Shown: positions 32,623 to 41,789, numbered from the stretch's first letter. The stretch: 64,000 nucleotides of DNA from Neomelitea salexigens DSM 19753 (GCF_000422345.1 NZ_AULP01000001.1:434001-498000), one strand, 5' to 3'. Numbers and translations: made by a program. The notes: generated by a model not told the origin, from the letters alone.

Positions 32623-35274
32623 CTAGTCTTTCAGGCTTTTAGACACAACCTCATAGACATCGCTGCTCAGCTCCGGCTCCGCCAGAATGCGCTCAAGCTG
32701 GCCCCTCATACGCTGTTGCACGTCGGGCGTATATTTCCGCCATTTGCTCAGTGGCCCCAATAACCGCGAGGCGATCTGTGGGTTACGTTGATTGAGCTCG
32801 ATGACTCTGTCGGCGAGAAAGGCATAGCCTGCGCCGTCTTCGCTGTGGAAATTCACCACATTTTGACCACAGAACGCCCCCACCAATGCCCGCACTTTAT
32901 TGGGATTGGCAGCATCGTAGGCGGGGTGTGACATCAACTCAACTACCCGCTCAAGGGTGCCGGGCAGGCGGCACATCGCCTGTACCTGGAACCACTGATT
33001 AATCACCAAGGGCTCGTGCTGCCAGTCTTGATAGAAGCGCTGCAAGGCTTCTGACTTGTAGGGCATATCACTATTTACAATCGCATTTAATGCCGCACTT
33101 CGATCGGTCATATTGCGACTGGTTTCAAATTGCTCGCGCGCCACTTCTGGCCCATGCGAGGTGTACATCAAATAGGACAGCGCCACATTTTTCAGGCTTC
33201 GGCGAGCAATTTGCTCAGCACTCGGCCGGTAGTCCTCATCGCTTGCGCAACGGCGATAGGCCGCCTGCAGAGGTTCAACAAGCGCGGTAGCAATACCCTT
33301 GCGCAAGGCTTCACGGGCATGGTGAATAGCATGCACATCGACCGGCGAAATCAACTCTGCCAAGTACGCTTCCGAGGGCAATTGCAACATCAACGCCACC
33401 ATTGCGGGATCGAGCTGCGCGTCTTCTAAAAGTTGCCGGCAGGCATCCAGGTAATCTTGCGCAACCTCAGCGGCCTTTCCTGCAGCTTGCGCCGCAAGGG
33501 CATGGCGAATTTCTGCCAAACCGAGCTGCTGGCTGGCGTCCCAACGACAAAAACCATCGCTATCGCTCTGCATGATGCGCAACAGGTCAGCACGCTGATA
33601 ATTCATGCTTAACTTCACTGGCGCTGAGAAACCGCGCAATAAACTGGGAACCGGCGGCTCAATGACATTCTCAAAGACAAACTGCTGCTTGACCTCGGTG
33701 ACATCGAGCACCATCTCAGTGTTGTCCGCCGTCTCCGTATCTTGTGGCTGCCCCTTAAGCTGCAGAGGAAGCTGCCCCGCTTCGCCGAGTAAGGCCACTT
33801 TAAGAGGGATATGAAAAGGCGCCTTTTCCGCCTGCCCCGGCGTGGCAGGGCAGGACTGCGAGATGCTGAGCGTGTAGCGTTGAGCCTGTGCATCATATTC
33901 GCCCTGCACCGAAAGCTGAGGAGTGCCCGCCTGGGAATACCAAAGACGGAATTGGCCTAAGTCCACGCCACTGGCATCTTCCATTGCCTTAACAAAGTCT
34001 TCGCAAGTAACCGCCTGGCCGTCATGGCGCGCGAAATACAAATCACTACCCGCGCGGAAGCGCTCAGGCCCCAGCAAAGTGTGAATCATGCGCACGACTT
34101 CGGCGCCCTTCTCGTAGACGGTGACCGTGTAGAAGTTGGAGATCTCAATAAAGGAATCGGGGCGCACGGGGTGGGCCATCGGGCCCGCATCCTCAGCAAA
34201 CTGGGCGGTACGCAGCAGCGTAACGTCTTCGACGCGTTTTACGGTCGGCGATCCCATGTCAGCGGAAAATTCCGCATCCCGGAAAACGGTGAAGCCTTCC
34301 TTCAAACTAAGCTGAAACCAATCCCGGCACGTCACACGATTCCCAGACCAATTGTGGAAATACTCGTGGGCAACAACCCCTTCCACACGCTGAAAGCCTG
34401 CGTCGGTCGTCGTTTCCGGCTTTGCCAACACGCAGGAGGTATTGAAGATATTCAGGCTTTTGTTTTCCATCGCGCCCATATTGAAGTCATCGACGGCAAC
34501 GATATTAAACAGCTCAAGATCGTACTCCCGACCGTAAACCTCCTCGTCCCAACGCATCGCATTTTTCAGCGACTGCATGGCGTGATCGCACTTATCGAGG
34601 TCTTTCTCTTCTACATATATGTGCAGGGCAACATCACGACCACTCATGGTGGTAAAACTGTCGCTGATACGCGACAGCTTTCCAGCCACCAGGGCAAATA
34701 AATAGGCGGGTTTCGGAAACGGGTCGTGCCACACACTGCGCTGAAGGCCGTTGTCCAGTGTTTCGGTAGCGGTGCAGTTGCCGTTGGACAACAACACGGG
34801 GTAGGCATCCGCATCAGCAATAATTTCTACATCGAACACCGACATCACATCGGGTCGATCCAGATAGTAGGTAATTTTGCGAAAGCCCTCTGCCTCGCAC
34901 TGCGTGCAAAACATACCGCTGGATTTATACAGCCCCTCCAGCGAGGTATTTTTTTGGGGGTATATTCGCGTTTTGCACTCCAGCTCAAAGGCCTCGGGCA
35001 CACGATGGATACAAAGCAGCTCGCCCTGCTGCTCCCAGCCGCCCTCAGGTAAAACATCCCCATTAATCGCCAGTGACAACAACTCCAGCTCAGCACCGTG
35101 CAGCTCCAGGCTCTGCGAGGCCGTCTCTGCGGCGGGGTTGCGCCGCATTGTCAGGCGAGATGTTACCTCGGTGGAGCGTTCACCCAGATGAAAACTGAGG
35201 GAAGTTTTGTCGATCAGATAGTCGGGAACGCGATAGTCTTTCAGGTAAATCGTACTGGGCTGCGCGTCGCGCAT
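32623..35274 (-). CDS. pepN: Aminopeptidase N (M1 family)
   Basis: Cytoplasmic zinc aminopeptidase of 883 residues. It shows the substrate motif GAMEN (NMGAMENKSLNIFN), the zinc-binding HEYFHNWSGNRVT and the downstream Glu in LKEGFTVFRDAEF, plus the M1 C-terminal helical domain. The N-terminal AQPSTIYLKDYRVPDYLIDK and length match the gammaproteobacterial PepN. It removes N-terminal residues in peptide turnover. No gene is fused or broken. Confidence 0.96.
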   Translation of the reverse strand: MRDAQPSTIYLKDYRVPDYLIDKTSLSFHLGERSTEVTSRLTMRRNPAAETASQSLELHGAELELLSLAINGDVLPEGGWEQQGELLCIHRVPEAFELECKTRIYPQKNTSLEGLYKSSGMFCTQCEAEGFRKITYYLDRPDVMSVFDVEIIADADAYPVLLSNGNCTATETLDNGLQRSVWHDPFPKPAYLFALVAGKLSRISDSFTTMSGRDVALHIYVEEKDLDKCDHAMQSLKNAMRWDEEVYGREYDLELFNIVAVDDFNMGAMENKSLNIFNTSCVLAKPETTTDAGFQRVEGVVAHEYFHNWSGNRVTCRDWFQLSLKEGFTVFRDAEFSADMGSPTVKRVEDVTLLRTAQFAEDAGPMAHPVRPDSFIEISNFYTVTVYEKGAEVVRMIHTLLGPERFRAGSDLYFARHDGQAVTCEDFVKAMEDASGVDLGQFRLWYSQAGTPQLSVQGEYDAQAQRYTLSISQSCPATPGQAEKAPFHIPLKVALLGEAGQLPLQLKGQPQDTETADNTEMVLDVTEVKQQFVFENVIEPPVPSLLRGFSAPVKLSMNYQRADLLRIMQSDSDGFCRWDASQQLGLAEIRHALAAQAAGKAAEVAQDYLDACRQLLEDAQLDPAMVALMLQLPSEAYLAELISPVDVHAIHHAREALRKGIATALVEPLQAAYRRCASDEDYRPSAEQIARRSLKNVALSYLMYTSHGPEVAREQFETSRNMTDRSAALNAIVNSDMPYKSEALQRFYQDWQHEPLVINQWFQVQAMCRLPGTLERVVELMSHPAYDAANPNKVRALVGAFCGQNVVNFHSEDGAGYAFLADRVIELNQRNPQIASRLLGPLSKWRKYTPDVQQRMRGQLERILAEPELSSDVYEVVSKSLKD

Positions 35275-35299
35275 ACTGCTCTCCTCAAAGGCGGATGAT

Positions 35300-36142
35300 C
35301 TACAGCGCTGGGCTGCTCAACTCCAGCTGGTAACCGCCGTATTTACGAATATTAATCACACCGGTGTCAAAGATCAGATACTGACCTTTAATTCCCATTA
35401 AGGTGCCTTCTGCAAGGGGGACTTTATCCAGATTAAATGACTTCACCTTGGTGGGGTACTCCACCACGGGATAGCGAATATGCTGAACGTCCGCATCATC
35501 GATGGTTTGGATAGCCTGCAGACCGAAGCGCTTCTGCAGTGCGTCGATCTCGTCGCTACAGACGTCCGCCAGCTGGTCGCGGCGCGCGTATAAATCCTGC
35601 TCAGGAGGGGTGCCCTTCAGCATCGCCTGCCAGCTGGTTTTATCGGCCACATGCGCCTTGTAAGCGCTTTCGACCAAGCCGGACTGCAATCGATTGCTCA
35701 CCCGAAAAATCGGCAGCGCGGCTACCGCACCTTGATCGATCCAGCGCGTCGGAAGCTGAGTGCCACGGGTGATTCCCACCTTCACCCCAGACGAGTTCGC
35801 CAAGTACACGATGTGGTCGATCATGCAGTGCGCCTCTCCCCACTCAGGTTCTCGGCAACTGCCTTCAAAATAGTGGCACTTTTCGGGGCTGACAATACAG
35901 CTGTCGCACTGTGCCAGGCGCTGAAAGCAGGGATAGCAGTACCCTTGACTGAAACTTTTCTTAGACAAGCGGCCGCAGTGCACACAGTGAATTTGCTGTT
36001 GGTAGGCCAGCGTCACACGACTGCCAATCAGCGGGTTCATTGGCACCGACTGCTGCCCCAGCGTCAGCGTGTACTGGGCTTCGTTATCTTCCAGAGCGGT
36101 GCGCATTTTCGATGCGGCCCCGGCTACATTCGATAAAGCCAT
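35300..36142 (-). CDS. DUF2797 family zinc-ribbon-like protein
   Basis: A 280-residue cytoplasmic protein of the DUF2797 family. Cysteines stand in CVHCGRLSKKSFSQGYCYPC and again in QCDSCIVSPEKCHYFEGSC, which suggests two zinc or metal clusters; a segment VYLANSSGVKVGITRGTQLP follows that recalls the start of a GIY-YIG fold. The ATG at 36140-36142 shares one base with the stop of the DUF1315 gene, so the two are translationally coupled. The function of the family is not known to me. Confidence 0.8.
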   Translation of the reverse strand: MALSNVAGAASKMRTALEDNEAQYTLTLGQQSVPMNPLIGSRVTLAYQQQIHCVHCGRLSKKSFSQGYCYPCFQRLAQCDSCIVSPEKCHYFEGSCREPEWGEAHCMIDHIVYLANSSGVKVGITRGTQLPTRWIDQGAVAALPIFRVSNRLQSGLVESAYKAHVADKTSWQAMLKGTPPEQDLYARRDQLADVCSDEIDALQKRFGLQAIQTIDDADVQHIRYPVVEYPTKVKSFNLDKVPLAEGTLMGIKGQYLIFDTGVINIRKYGGYQLELSSPAL

Positions 36143-36414
36143 CAGGAGTCGGCCCACTTTATCGGCTTTTCAGCGCCGTTATCGCCGTGGCCGTCGCAGC
36201 TATCCCCCTCGGATTTACTGCCTTTATCAATGTACCCCACCCGCTGTTCTTCGGGCTTACGGCGGTGGTCGTAGGCGATAACCGCGTCCATACAATGTGC
36301 TCGCTGCTCGTCGGTTAACACGCGGCCATCGGGCCATTTGCCAATTTCCAGCGCGCGCTTAAGCGAGGCATAAATTGCCGGATCCAAATTATCGATCAGT
36401 TTTTCAAAATCCAT
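36142..36414 (-). CDS. YeaC-like DUF1315 protein
   Basis: A 90-residue protein of the DUF1315/YeaC family: MDFEKLIDNLDPAIYASLKR, then ALEIGKWPDGRVLTDEQRAH and the C-terminal-side motif CMDAVIAYDHRRKPEEQRVG. The last 25 residues are acidic and low in complexity (SKSEGDSCDGHGDNG). Cytoplasmic, function unknown. I chose the second in-frame ATG (36412-36414), because family members begin at this point. The upstream rhomboid gene is 60 bp away on the same strand, so they may form one operon with nadK. Confidence 0.8.
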   Translation of the reverse strand: MDFEKLIDNLDPAIYASLKRALEIGKWPDGRVLTDEQRAHCMDAVIAYDHRRKPEEQRVGYIDKGSKSEGDSCDGHGDNGAEKPIKWADS

Positions 36415-36474
36415 AGCGCCCTCCACAGGCCGCTCGTGAAAGACGAGAATTATAACAGAGTGAGTAGTGCTGGC

Positions 36475-37317
36475 TTATACGCTTTTGCGCCGCAAAAACG
36501 ATGCGCCAATGCCGAGCAAAAAGCCCATAATCAAACCAGAAAGGTGGGCAGTGTTGGCGATCTCCCCCAGCCCGAGTAAGCGGGTAAAGCCTGCCATACA
36601 CACCACAAGCCACACCAGCATGACCACGGCAACGCCCTTCACCAGTGGCAGTGACTCGGCTGGCCGCAGTCGGTTCCAAACAATGATATAGCCAAGCAAG
36701 CCATAGATAACGCCCGACATACCGCCAAATAGCGACACCGACATCATCGCCTGCGCCATGTTTGAGGCCGCTGCAATAAGTACAACCATCGCTATCAGCG
36801 TCACACTGCCCTGCCGCTGCTCGATCATCCCGCCCAATTCCCATAACCACAGGCCATTAAAGGCGATATGCAGCAGACCGAAATGAAGAAACATCGGGGT
36901 TAACAGCCGCCACCACTGCCCAACTGGCCAGTCGGCGACAATCTTACCCGCGCCGAGATCCAAGGGGTAAAAGCTCAGCGAAGACACCGCTCGAAAGCTG
37001 CTGTCCACAACCGGTAACAGCGCCCCCAGAATACTGAGTAACAACAACACCGCCACCGCCGGCCGCTGGCGAAGCGAGCGCGACTGCACTGGCTGAGGCT
37101 CTGCCACTGAGTGGCGAGTAATATGCAGCTCGCCACTGCGCAACTTTTGGTAGAGCTCTGCCACCACGGCAACCTGCTCCTCATCACCAACGCGAAGAAT
37201 TTGACTCCCCCCCTCTTCAGCAATGTGGTGGGCAACACCCTGTTGCCACAGCAAAGCGGAAAAATCGGCTAAATTCTCATCGAGAGGAAGGCGTAGCGCG
37301 ATGTAGTATTCAGTCAT
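36475..37317 (-). CDS. glpG: Rhomboid intramembrane serine protease GlpG
   Basis: A 280-residue inner-membrane protease. The N-terminal 80 residues form the cytoplasmic domain (MTEYYIALRLPLDENLADFS), followed by six membrane helices. The catalytic serine is in FGGMSGVIYGLLG and the catalytic histidine in ANTAHLSGLIMGFLLG; the WR-type loop reads WWRLLTPMFLHFGLLHIAFN. It cleaves membrane helices near their extracytoplasmic face. The ATG at 37315-37317 lies inside the end of nadK (8-bp overlap), which argues for this start over an earlier one. Confidence 0.93.
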   Translation of the reverse strand: MTEYYIALRLPLDENLADFSALLWQQGVAHHIAEEGGSQILRVGDEEQVAVVAELYQKLRSGELHITRHSVAEPQPVQSRSLRQRPAVAVLLLLSILGALLPVVDSSFRAVSSLSFYPLDLGAGKIVADWPVGQWWRLLTPMFLHFGLLHIAFNGLWLWELGGMIEQRQGSVTLIAMVVLIAAASNMAQAMMSVSLFGGMSGVIYGLLGYIIVWNRLRPAESLPLVKGVAVVMLVWLVVCMAGFTRLLGLGEIANTAHLSGLIMGFLLGIGASFLRRKSV

Positions 37318-38203
37318 CGTCATCCCCGGCTGGCAGATGCGCGCCCCAGCCCAATTTATCGCGACAGCTGGCATAAAAGCTGTGATCAAGCGGGTGGATG
37401 AGCTTCATACGGTGCGGCTTTTTACGCACCGTAATCACATCGCCCGGCTGGCTGGTCATGCGCAACTGGCCGTCGCACGTCACCGGTGGCTGCGCGGTGT
37501 TGCAGTCGCACACCACCATGCTTATCTCGCTTTTGCCATCAATAACGATAGGGCGACTGCTCAGGGTGTGCGGGAACATTGGTACGATGACGATTGCATC
37601 CAAACGCGGGTGCATAATGGGGCCACCGGCAGACAGCGAGTACGCGGTAGACCCTGTGGGTGTTGAGATAATTAAACCATCGGAGCGCTGGCGGTAGACA
37701 AACTCGCCGTCGACAAATAGCTCGAACTCCATCATATGGCCGCTGGTGCCCGAGTTGAGCACCACATCGTTGAGGGCGTCGCCTTTACCTACGCGCTCAC
37801 CACCGCGCATCAGTTCCACGTCCAACAGGAAGCGCTTTTCCAGGCGGTAATGGCCATCCAATACCGCACCGACTTGGCTCTCTATTTCATCGGGTGAAAT
37901 GTCGGTGAGAAACCCCAAGCGGCCGCGGTTCACGCCAAGCACAGGGGCATTGTGTCGCGCCAAGGTCCGCGCGGCGCCCAACAGGCTACCGTCGCCGCCC
38001 ACCACAATGATCAAGTCGCAAATTTCACCGATCATCCGGCGACTGCAAACCCGGAGGCCATGACCAGACATTAAACCGGCGATTTGCTCGTCAAGTACGG
38101 CGCTGAGCTCTCTCTGCTGGAGATAGTCCAACAGGCGTTTAAGCGTGACGGCGACACCGTTGCCTTCTCGGCCGATGACCCCTATATTGCGGAACTGTTC
38201 CAT
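37310..38203 (-). CDS. nadK: NAD kinase
   Basis: Phosphorylates NAD to NADP in the cytoplasm. The 297-residue protein has the GGDG motif (IIVVGGDGSLLGAARTLARH), NRGRLGFLTDI, the NE/D region (LNDVVLNSGTSGHMMEFEL), and TPTGSTAYSLSAGGPIMHP, all as in Pseudomonas-type NadK. I place the start at the ATG 38201-38203 (MEQFRNIGVIGRE), by likeness to relatives; earlier in-frame ATGs at 38218 and 38233 are possible, and the ribosome site is weak. The C-terminal tail ends in GDDDD. Confidence 0.95.
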   Translation of the reverse strand: MEQFRNIGVIGREGNGVAVTLKRLLDYLQQRELSAVLDEQIAGLMSGHGLRVCSRRMIGEICDLIIVVGGDGSLLGAARTLARHNAPVLGVNRGRLGFLTDISPDEIESQVGAVLDGHYRLEKRFLLDVELMRGGERVGKGDALNDVVLNSGTSGHMMEFELFVDGEFVYRQRSDGLIISTPTGSTAYSLSAGGPIMHPRLDAIVIVPMFPHTLSSRPIVIDGKSEISMVVCDCNTAQPPVTCDGQLRMTSQPGDVITVRKKPHRMKLIHPLDHSFYASCRDKLGWGAHLPAGDDDD

Positions 38204-38269
38204 AATTACTGCTGCCATGCGCGGGGCCGCCATTATAACCAGCCCACGTGAATACAATGCAAACCTTGT

Positions 38270-39163
38270 GTGCGTCTGAGCAAACCAGGATACCAATCTA
38301 TCAAGCCATTAGACCTACAGCACTTCGCCTCAGCCTATACACGCGCCCTGGCATGGGCTTGTTTTTCAGCGCCGCTGGTGAACATCGGCGACCATCCGGC
38401 GCTTGCGCTCACCCCAGAGCGAATGGCATGGCTTCAGTCGCTGGACAACAACGACCAACCACTGCGAAAACACCTACAAGAGCGCTGCAAAAGCCCACGC
38501 TTAGGGCTGGTCTTCGAGTCCTTGTGGCACTTTTTTCTCGAACAGGATCGCAGCACCGAACTGATCGCTCACAACTTACCCGTCAGAAATGCCCGCGGCC
38601 GAACCCTGGGCGAGTTCGATATCCTCTATCACGACCACACCCTGCAGCAGAGCTTCCACCTGGAGCTGGCGGTTAAGTTCTTTCTCGCCACGCGCCCGGG
38701 TGACATTCCACTATCGGCGTGGCTGGGGCCCAATAGCGCAGATCGCCTCGACCGCAAGCTCGAGAGACTGGAAACACACCAGCTACCGCTAGCTAACAGC
38801 CCGGAGGGGGCTTTAGCCATGTCAAATGTCGGTATCGAGCACTGCAAAGCGCAACTGAGGGTGGCGGGCTTCCTGTTTTATCCACAAGGGAATCGCGCAA
38901 CAAGCACCTGCCTCAATAACGACCACCCTAAGGGAACGTGGTTTTCGGTTCAGCAATTCACCGCGCAGAAAACCAAAAAAGAGCAGGCAACATGGCGTCT
39001 ATTAGAAAAACCTCACTGGCTATCGGCAGACTACCAGCAAACCCAGGATATCGAGAAAGCGCTCGCGCTGGCCGCCGAGCGCCCGCAAATGTTGATAAAT
39101 CAAAAGTTAGAGCGCTGCTTTGTTGTCCCCGAGCATTGGCCGCTAAGCCCCAACACAGATTGA
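38270..39163 (+). CDS. DUF1853 family protein
   Basis: A 297-residue cytoplasmic protein of the DUF1853 family. Recognisable stretches are VRDLAWAC-like (YTRALAWACFSAPLV), PRLGLVFESLWHFFLEQ, LGEFDILYHD and HLELAVKFFLATR. The E-x-D-x-L-Y and H-L-E-L-A-V-K motifs resemble the active site of PD-(D/E)xK nucleases, which I note as an idea only. Translation probably begins at GTG 38270; no ATG is available near. It is divergent from nadK and its 3' end overlaps the converging desulfhydrase gene by 64 bp. Confidence 0.75.
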   Translation: MRLSKPGYQSIKPLDLQHFASAYTRALAWACFSAPLVNIGDHPALALTPERMAWLQSLDNNDQPLRKHLQERCKSPRLGLVFESLWHFFLEQDRSTELIAHNLPVRNARGRTLGEFDILYHDHTLQQSFHLELAVKFFLATRPGDIPLSAWLGPNSADRLDRKLERLETHQLPLANSPEGALAMSNVGIEHCKAQLRVAGFLFYPQGNRATSTCLNNDHPKGTWFSVQQFTAQKTKKEQATWRLLEKPHWLSADYQQTQDIEKALALAAERPQMLINQKLERCFVVPEHWPLSPNTD

Positions 39164-40044
39164 TTAAAAAGTGCTGGGTAGCCACTTCTCCCCTGCAAGC
39201 CACCGGAGTGAATAACCAGCACCCGGGACTCCCCCGCTAACTCGCCGCGCTTATGCATTGCGTCGACGGCAAAGCAAAGCTTTGCGGTATAAACGGGGTC
39301 AAGCGGCACGCGCTGCTGTGCCTCAAAGCGCAGAATAAACTTGCTCAGCTCATCATTGACACGGCCAAAGCCCTTACCCGCAAAACGATGATCTAGCTGC
39401 CAGTTTTGCCGCGGCGAACCTAAGTCGTCGAGTATTTGCGCGATATCGCGCGCCATAAAGGCCTCTGCCTTGAGAACAGGTATACCCAGTACACGTGTCG
39501 AGCCCGCGACCGCCGACGCCAATCCCGCAAGCGTTGCGCCCGTGCCACAGGCCGCAACAATCAATGAGTAGCCAGCACCACCGCCTGGCAGCAGCGACGC
39601 AATATCCGCACAACCCGACGCGCCGAGCGCATTGGCGCCGCCCTCGGGAATAAAATACGGGCGATCAAAGCCGCGCATAAGGCTGGCAATATATTCAGGA
39701 TCGTGCCGTCGGCGGTAGTCACTGCGACTCAGATGAACCAGGCGCATGCCCCAGCGCTGAAGGTCTGCCATGCAGGGCGTCAATTGATCGTCATCCGCGC
39801 GAATAAATGCCGCCGTCGGCCAGCGATTGTGGTGCCCCCATGCTGCCAGGGCATGCAAGTGATTGGAATACGCGCCCCCCAGGCTCACCAAACACCGCGC
39901 GCCCTGCTTACGGGCTACGGCAATATTTTCGCGCAGCTTGAACCACTTATTACCAGGGGCCAGCGCATCAAAGCGATCAAGACGCAGCATATCCACTTTG
40001 GGAGAGTGATAAGCGTCAAGCGGTTGAATCAGGGACTCAGCCAC
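39100..40044 (-). CDS. D-cysteine desulfhydrase / ACC deaminase-like PLP enzyme
   Basis: A 314-residue PLP enzyme of fold type II. The likely PLP lysine is in APGNKWFKLREN, the phosphate-binding loop in ACGTGATLAGLASAV, and SLGGAYSNHLHALAAWG is typical for the ACC deaminase/D-cysteine desulfhydrase family. Bacterial proteins of this length more often act as D-cysteine desulfhydrases than true ACC deaminases; I did not resolve that here. Starts at a GTG 8 bp inside the end of the coiled-coil gene. The last 20 residues extend past the usual end of the fold and overlap DUF1853 in antisense. Confidence 0.85.
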   Translation of the reverse strand: MAESLIQPLDAYHSPKVDMLRLDRFDALAPGNKWFKLRENIAVARKQGARCLVSLGGAYSNHLHALAAWGHHNRWPTAAFIRADDDQLTPCMADLQRWGMRLVHLSRSDYRRRHDPEYIASLMRGFDRPYFIPEGGANALGASGCADIASLLPGGGAGYSLIVAACGTGATLAGLASAVAGSTRVLGIPVLKAEAFMARDIAQILDDLGSPRQNWQLDHRFAGKGFGRVNDELSKFILRFEAQQRVPLDPVYTAKLCFAVDAMHKRGELAGESRVLVIHSGGLQGRSGYPALFNQSVLGLSGQCSGTTKQRSNF

Positions 40045-41395
40045 CGCGATGATCTTTGCAGCGGTCGCTCTCCCCTTCGCGGAATAACTTGGGGCGCATA
40101 ACTTTGATCAGCGGTTGCCCACAGTATTCGCCGGCGGGATTTTGGTGCCGACAAATCGGCAGCCGGTAATGCTGCAACCAACGCTGATAGCGTTCCACAC
40201 TCACCTCGCAGCGGTGGGCAGCAAATGACTGCGGGTCGCGCAAATAAGACGGCATTTCTTCTCGGTCGATCACCAGGTGCTCAATACCCGGGTGATAGGC
40301 AACAAACACGACGCCTTTCTCTGCCATATCTTGCAGCATTTTGCTGTCGTCATTGAGCAACAGCTCTCGGTTCTGCTCTCGCAGTCGGCTCAGCTCACTG
40401 CGCAACTCCACAATCTCCGTGGAGCGCTGATAGAGCTCATTTTCACGGCGATTCAAGCGCTCTTCAAATTCTACCGCCTGCTGCTGCAGATTAAGCTTTA
40501 GTTCCTTCTCATAGCTCTTGCGCAATTTTTCTAATTCTTCGGAATAAGCACCCTGGCTGCCTGCCGACTCCAGTAAACCTTCATATTCGGTTTTTTGCTC
40601 ATCGAGCAGCTGTTGCTGCTTATTTAGGCTGGCCTCAAGTTGACGCCGCTGCGCCACCTCGCCCGCCAGCATCTCTTTTAACGCCGCAAGCTCGTCATTT
40701 TTTTCCGTTAGTTGGCGACTGAACTCCTCTTCAGCGGTCTCAAAACGTGACTGATGCTTTTGCTGCACTGTTGCCAGGCGCAACTGCTCCGCGCTCTTTA
40801 AGGCCTTGAGCCGCTCCCGGTAGCGACGATGGAAAATGGGGGTAGCCGAGTCAGCCGTCGCGGAAACCGACGGCTCCGCATCCCCCCCCTGCGGGGGTAC
40901 ATGGCGGCGAAAGAAATCCGATACCGTTGTTTGCTCGGGCCCGGTGTTCAGGGCATCGCTGACAATACCCAAGCGGTTGCGCTGCACCGCGGCGACCAGA
41001 GCCGAAAAGGTCTGGTGCCCTTCCATTACTGGATCCCAGAGTTGATTGCGATACCAAGACACCGGGCAAGCGCTGTGACAAGCAACTTTCGTTACACCCC
41101 CACCCAGGTCGGGGCCGAAACTGGCATGATCAAGTAAGTGGCGAAGCGGGATATTCCAATTTCCGGTGATACGGCCGCGCTTGTCAAAGCTGATGACAAA
41201 AAAAACCGCTCCGGTAATTTTCATTTCTGTGTTGATTTGTACAAACACCGCCTGCAATTGCTGGCCTGCAAAATCCGGCACACCGACAACGTCGTCCAGC
41301 ACCGCTTCGAACTCGGCGAAGAACATCTCCTTCACAACCTCGCCGTCGCGAATAAACATAATGGCTTCGGTAAGTGCCGACACAGAACTCTCCAC
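40037..41395 (-). CDS. Coiled-coil protein with C-terminal Cys/His cluster, unknown
   Basis: A 452-residue protein without membrane helices. Residues 1-150 form a globular N-terminal domain (VKEMFFAEFEAVLDDVVGVP, HSACPVSWYRNQLWDPVMEG). Residues 195-360 are a long charged coiled coil (RRYRERLKALKSAEQLRL, EFSRQLTEKNDELAALKEML, REQNRELLLND). The C-terminus has cysteines and a His that could bind zinc (LPICRHQNPAGEYCGQPL ... RCKDH). Comparable Pseudomonas proteins are sometimes labelled chromosome-segregation-like because of the coiled coil; I would not assign that role. It overlaps the desulfhydrase gene by 8 bp. Confidence 0.75.
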   Translation of the reverse strand: MESSVSALTEAIMFIRDGEVVKEMFFAEFEAVLDDVVGVPDFAGQQLQAVFVQINTEMKITGAVFFVISFDKRGRITGNWNIPLRHLLDHASFGPDLGGGVTKVACHSACPVSWYRNQLWDPVMEGHQTFSALVAAVQRNRLGIVSDALNTGPEQTTVSDFFRRHVPPQGGDAEPSVSATADSATPIFHRRYRERLKALKSAEQLRLATVQQKHQSRFETAEEEFSRQLTEKNDELAALKEMLAGEVAQRRQLEASLNKQQQLLDEQKTEYEGLLESAGSQGAYSEELEKLRKSYEKELKLNLQQQAVEFEERLNRRENELYQRSTEIVELRSELSRLREQNRELLLNDDSKMLQDMAEKGVVFVAYHPGIEHLVIDREEMPSYLRDPQSFAAHRCEVSVERYQRWLQHYRLPICRHQNPAGEYCGQPLIKVMRPKLFREGESDRCKDHRGG

Positions 41396-41535
41396 AACAA
41401 ATCTTCACTAGCAGTAATATAGCGCTAAATCGGCGACACAAAGGGCACACGACATAGAATTGTGACACAACAGATTGCGGAGTTTACAACTTGAAAAAGA
41501 AGATAGGTATAGAAGAAAGGAGGTCTTTTACATGG

Positions 41536-41556
41536 CGCTAAAGAGAAGCTTTAGCG
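41536..41556 (-). terminator. Hairpin after the tRNA pair
   Basis: Perfect 8-bp inverted repeat (CGCTAAAG / CTTTAGCG) with a 5-nt loop, 10 bp beyond the 3' end of tRNA-Asp in the direction of transcription. There is no clear T-run after it, so it could be a processing or weak termination signal. Confidence 0.4.
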
Positions 41557-41565
41557 TGTTAAAGT

Positions 41566-41642
41566 TGGCGGACCGGACGGGACTCGAACCCGCGACCTCC
41601 GGCGTGACAGGCCGGCATTCTAACCAACTGAACTACCGGTCC
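41566..41642 (-). tRNA. tRNA-Asp(GTC)
   Basis: A 77-nt cloverleaf starting GGACCGGTAGTTCAG and ending with encoded CCA. The acceptor stem pairs GGACCGG with CCGGTCC, the discriminator base is G, the anticodon loop is CTGTCAC (anticodon GTC), and the T-arm carries GGTTCGAGTCC. It is the second of two tRNAs transcribed from one promoter, 23 bp after tRNA-Val. Confidence 0.97.
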
Positions 41643-41665
41643 GCATACTTTAAACAACCTCGATT

Positions 41666-41741
41666 TGGTGGGTGATGACGGGATCGAACCGCCGACCCTC
41701 TGCTTGTAAGGCAGATGCTCTCCCAGCTGAGCTAATCACCC
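41666..41741 (-). tRNA. tRNA-Val(TAC)
   Basis: A 76-nt tRNA starting GGGTGATTAGCTCAGC and ending in encoded CCA. The acceptor stem pairs GGGTGAT with ATCACCC, the discriminator is A, the anticodon loop reads CTTACAA (anticodon TAC) and the T-arm has GGTTCGATCCC. It is the promoter-proximal tRNA of the pair. Confidence 0.97.
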
Positions 41742-41761
41742 CTCTCAATCGAGTGAGGCGC

Positions 41762-41789
41762 ATTCTACAGTAATCGCTTTTCTTGTCAA
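41762..41789 (-). promoter_or_regulatory. Sigma-70 promoter of the tRNA-Val/tRNA-Asp unit
   Basis: On the minus strand TTGACA (41784-41789) and TAGAAT (41762-41767) are spaced by 16 bp, close to the sigma-70 consensus, and lie about 20 bp before tRNA-Val. The discriminator that follows is GC-rich (GCGCC), the pattern seen in stable-RNA promoters under stringent control. The AT-rich tract upstream (AAAATTTTAAAAAAAC) may serve as an UP element. Confidence 0.8.

Noticed and set aside
34024-34701. A 225-codon plus-strand open frame inside pepN
   Set aside because: It lies antisense to a clear M1 aminopeptidase gene, has no ribosome site or family motif, and its composition mirrors pepN.
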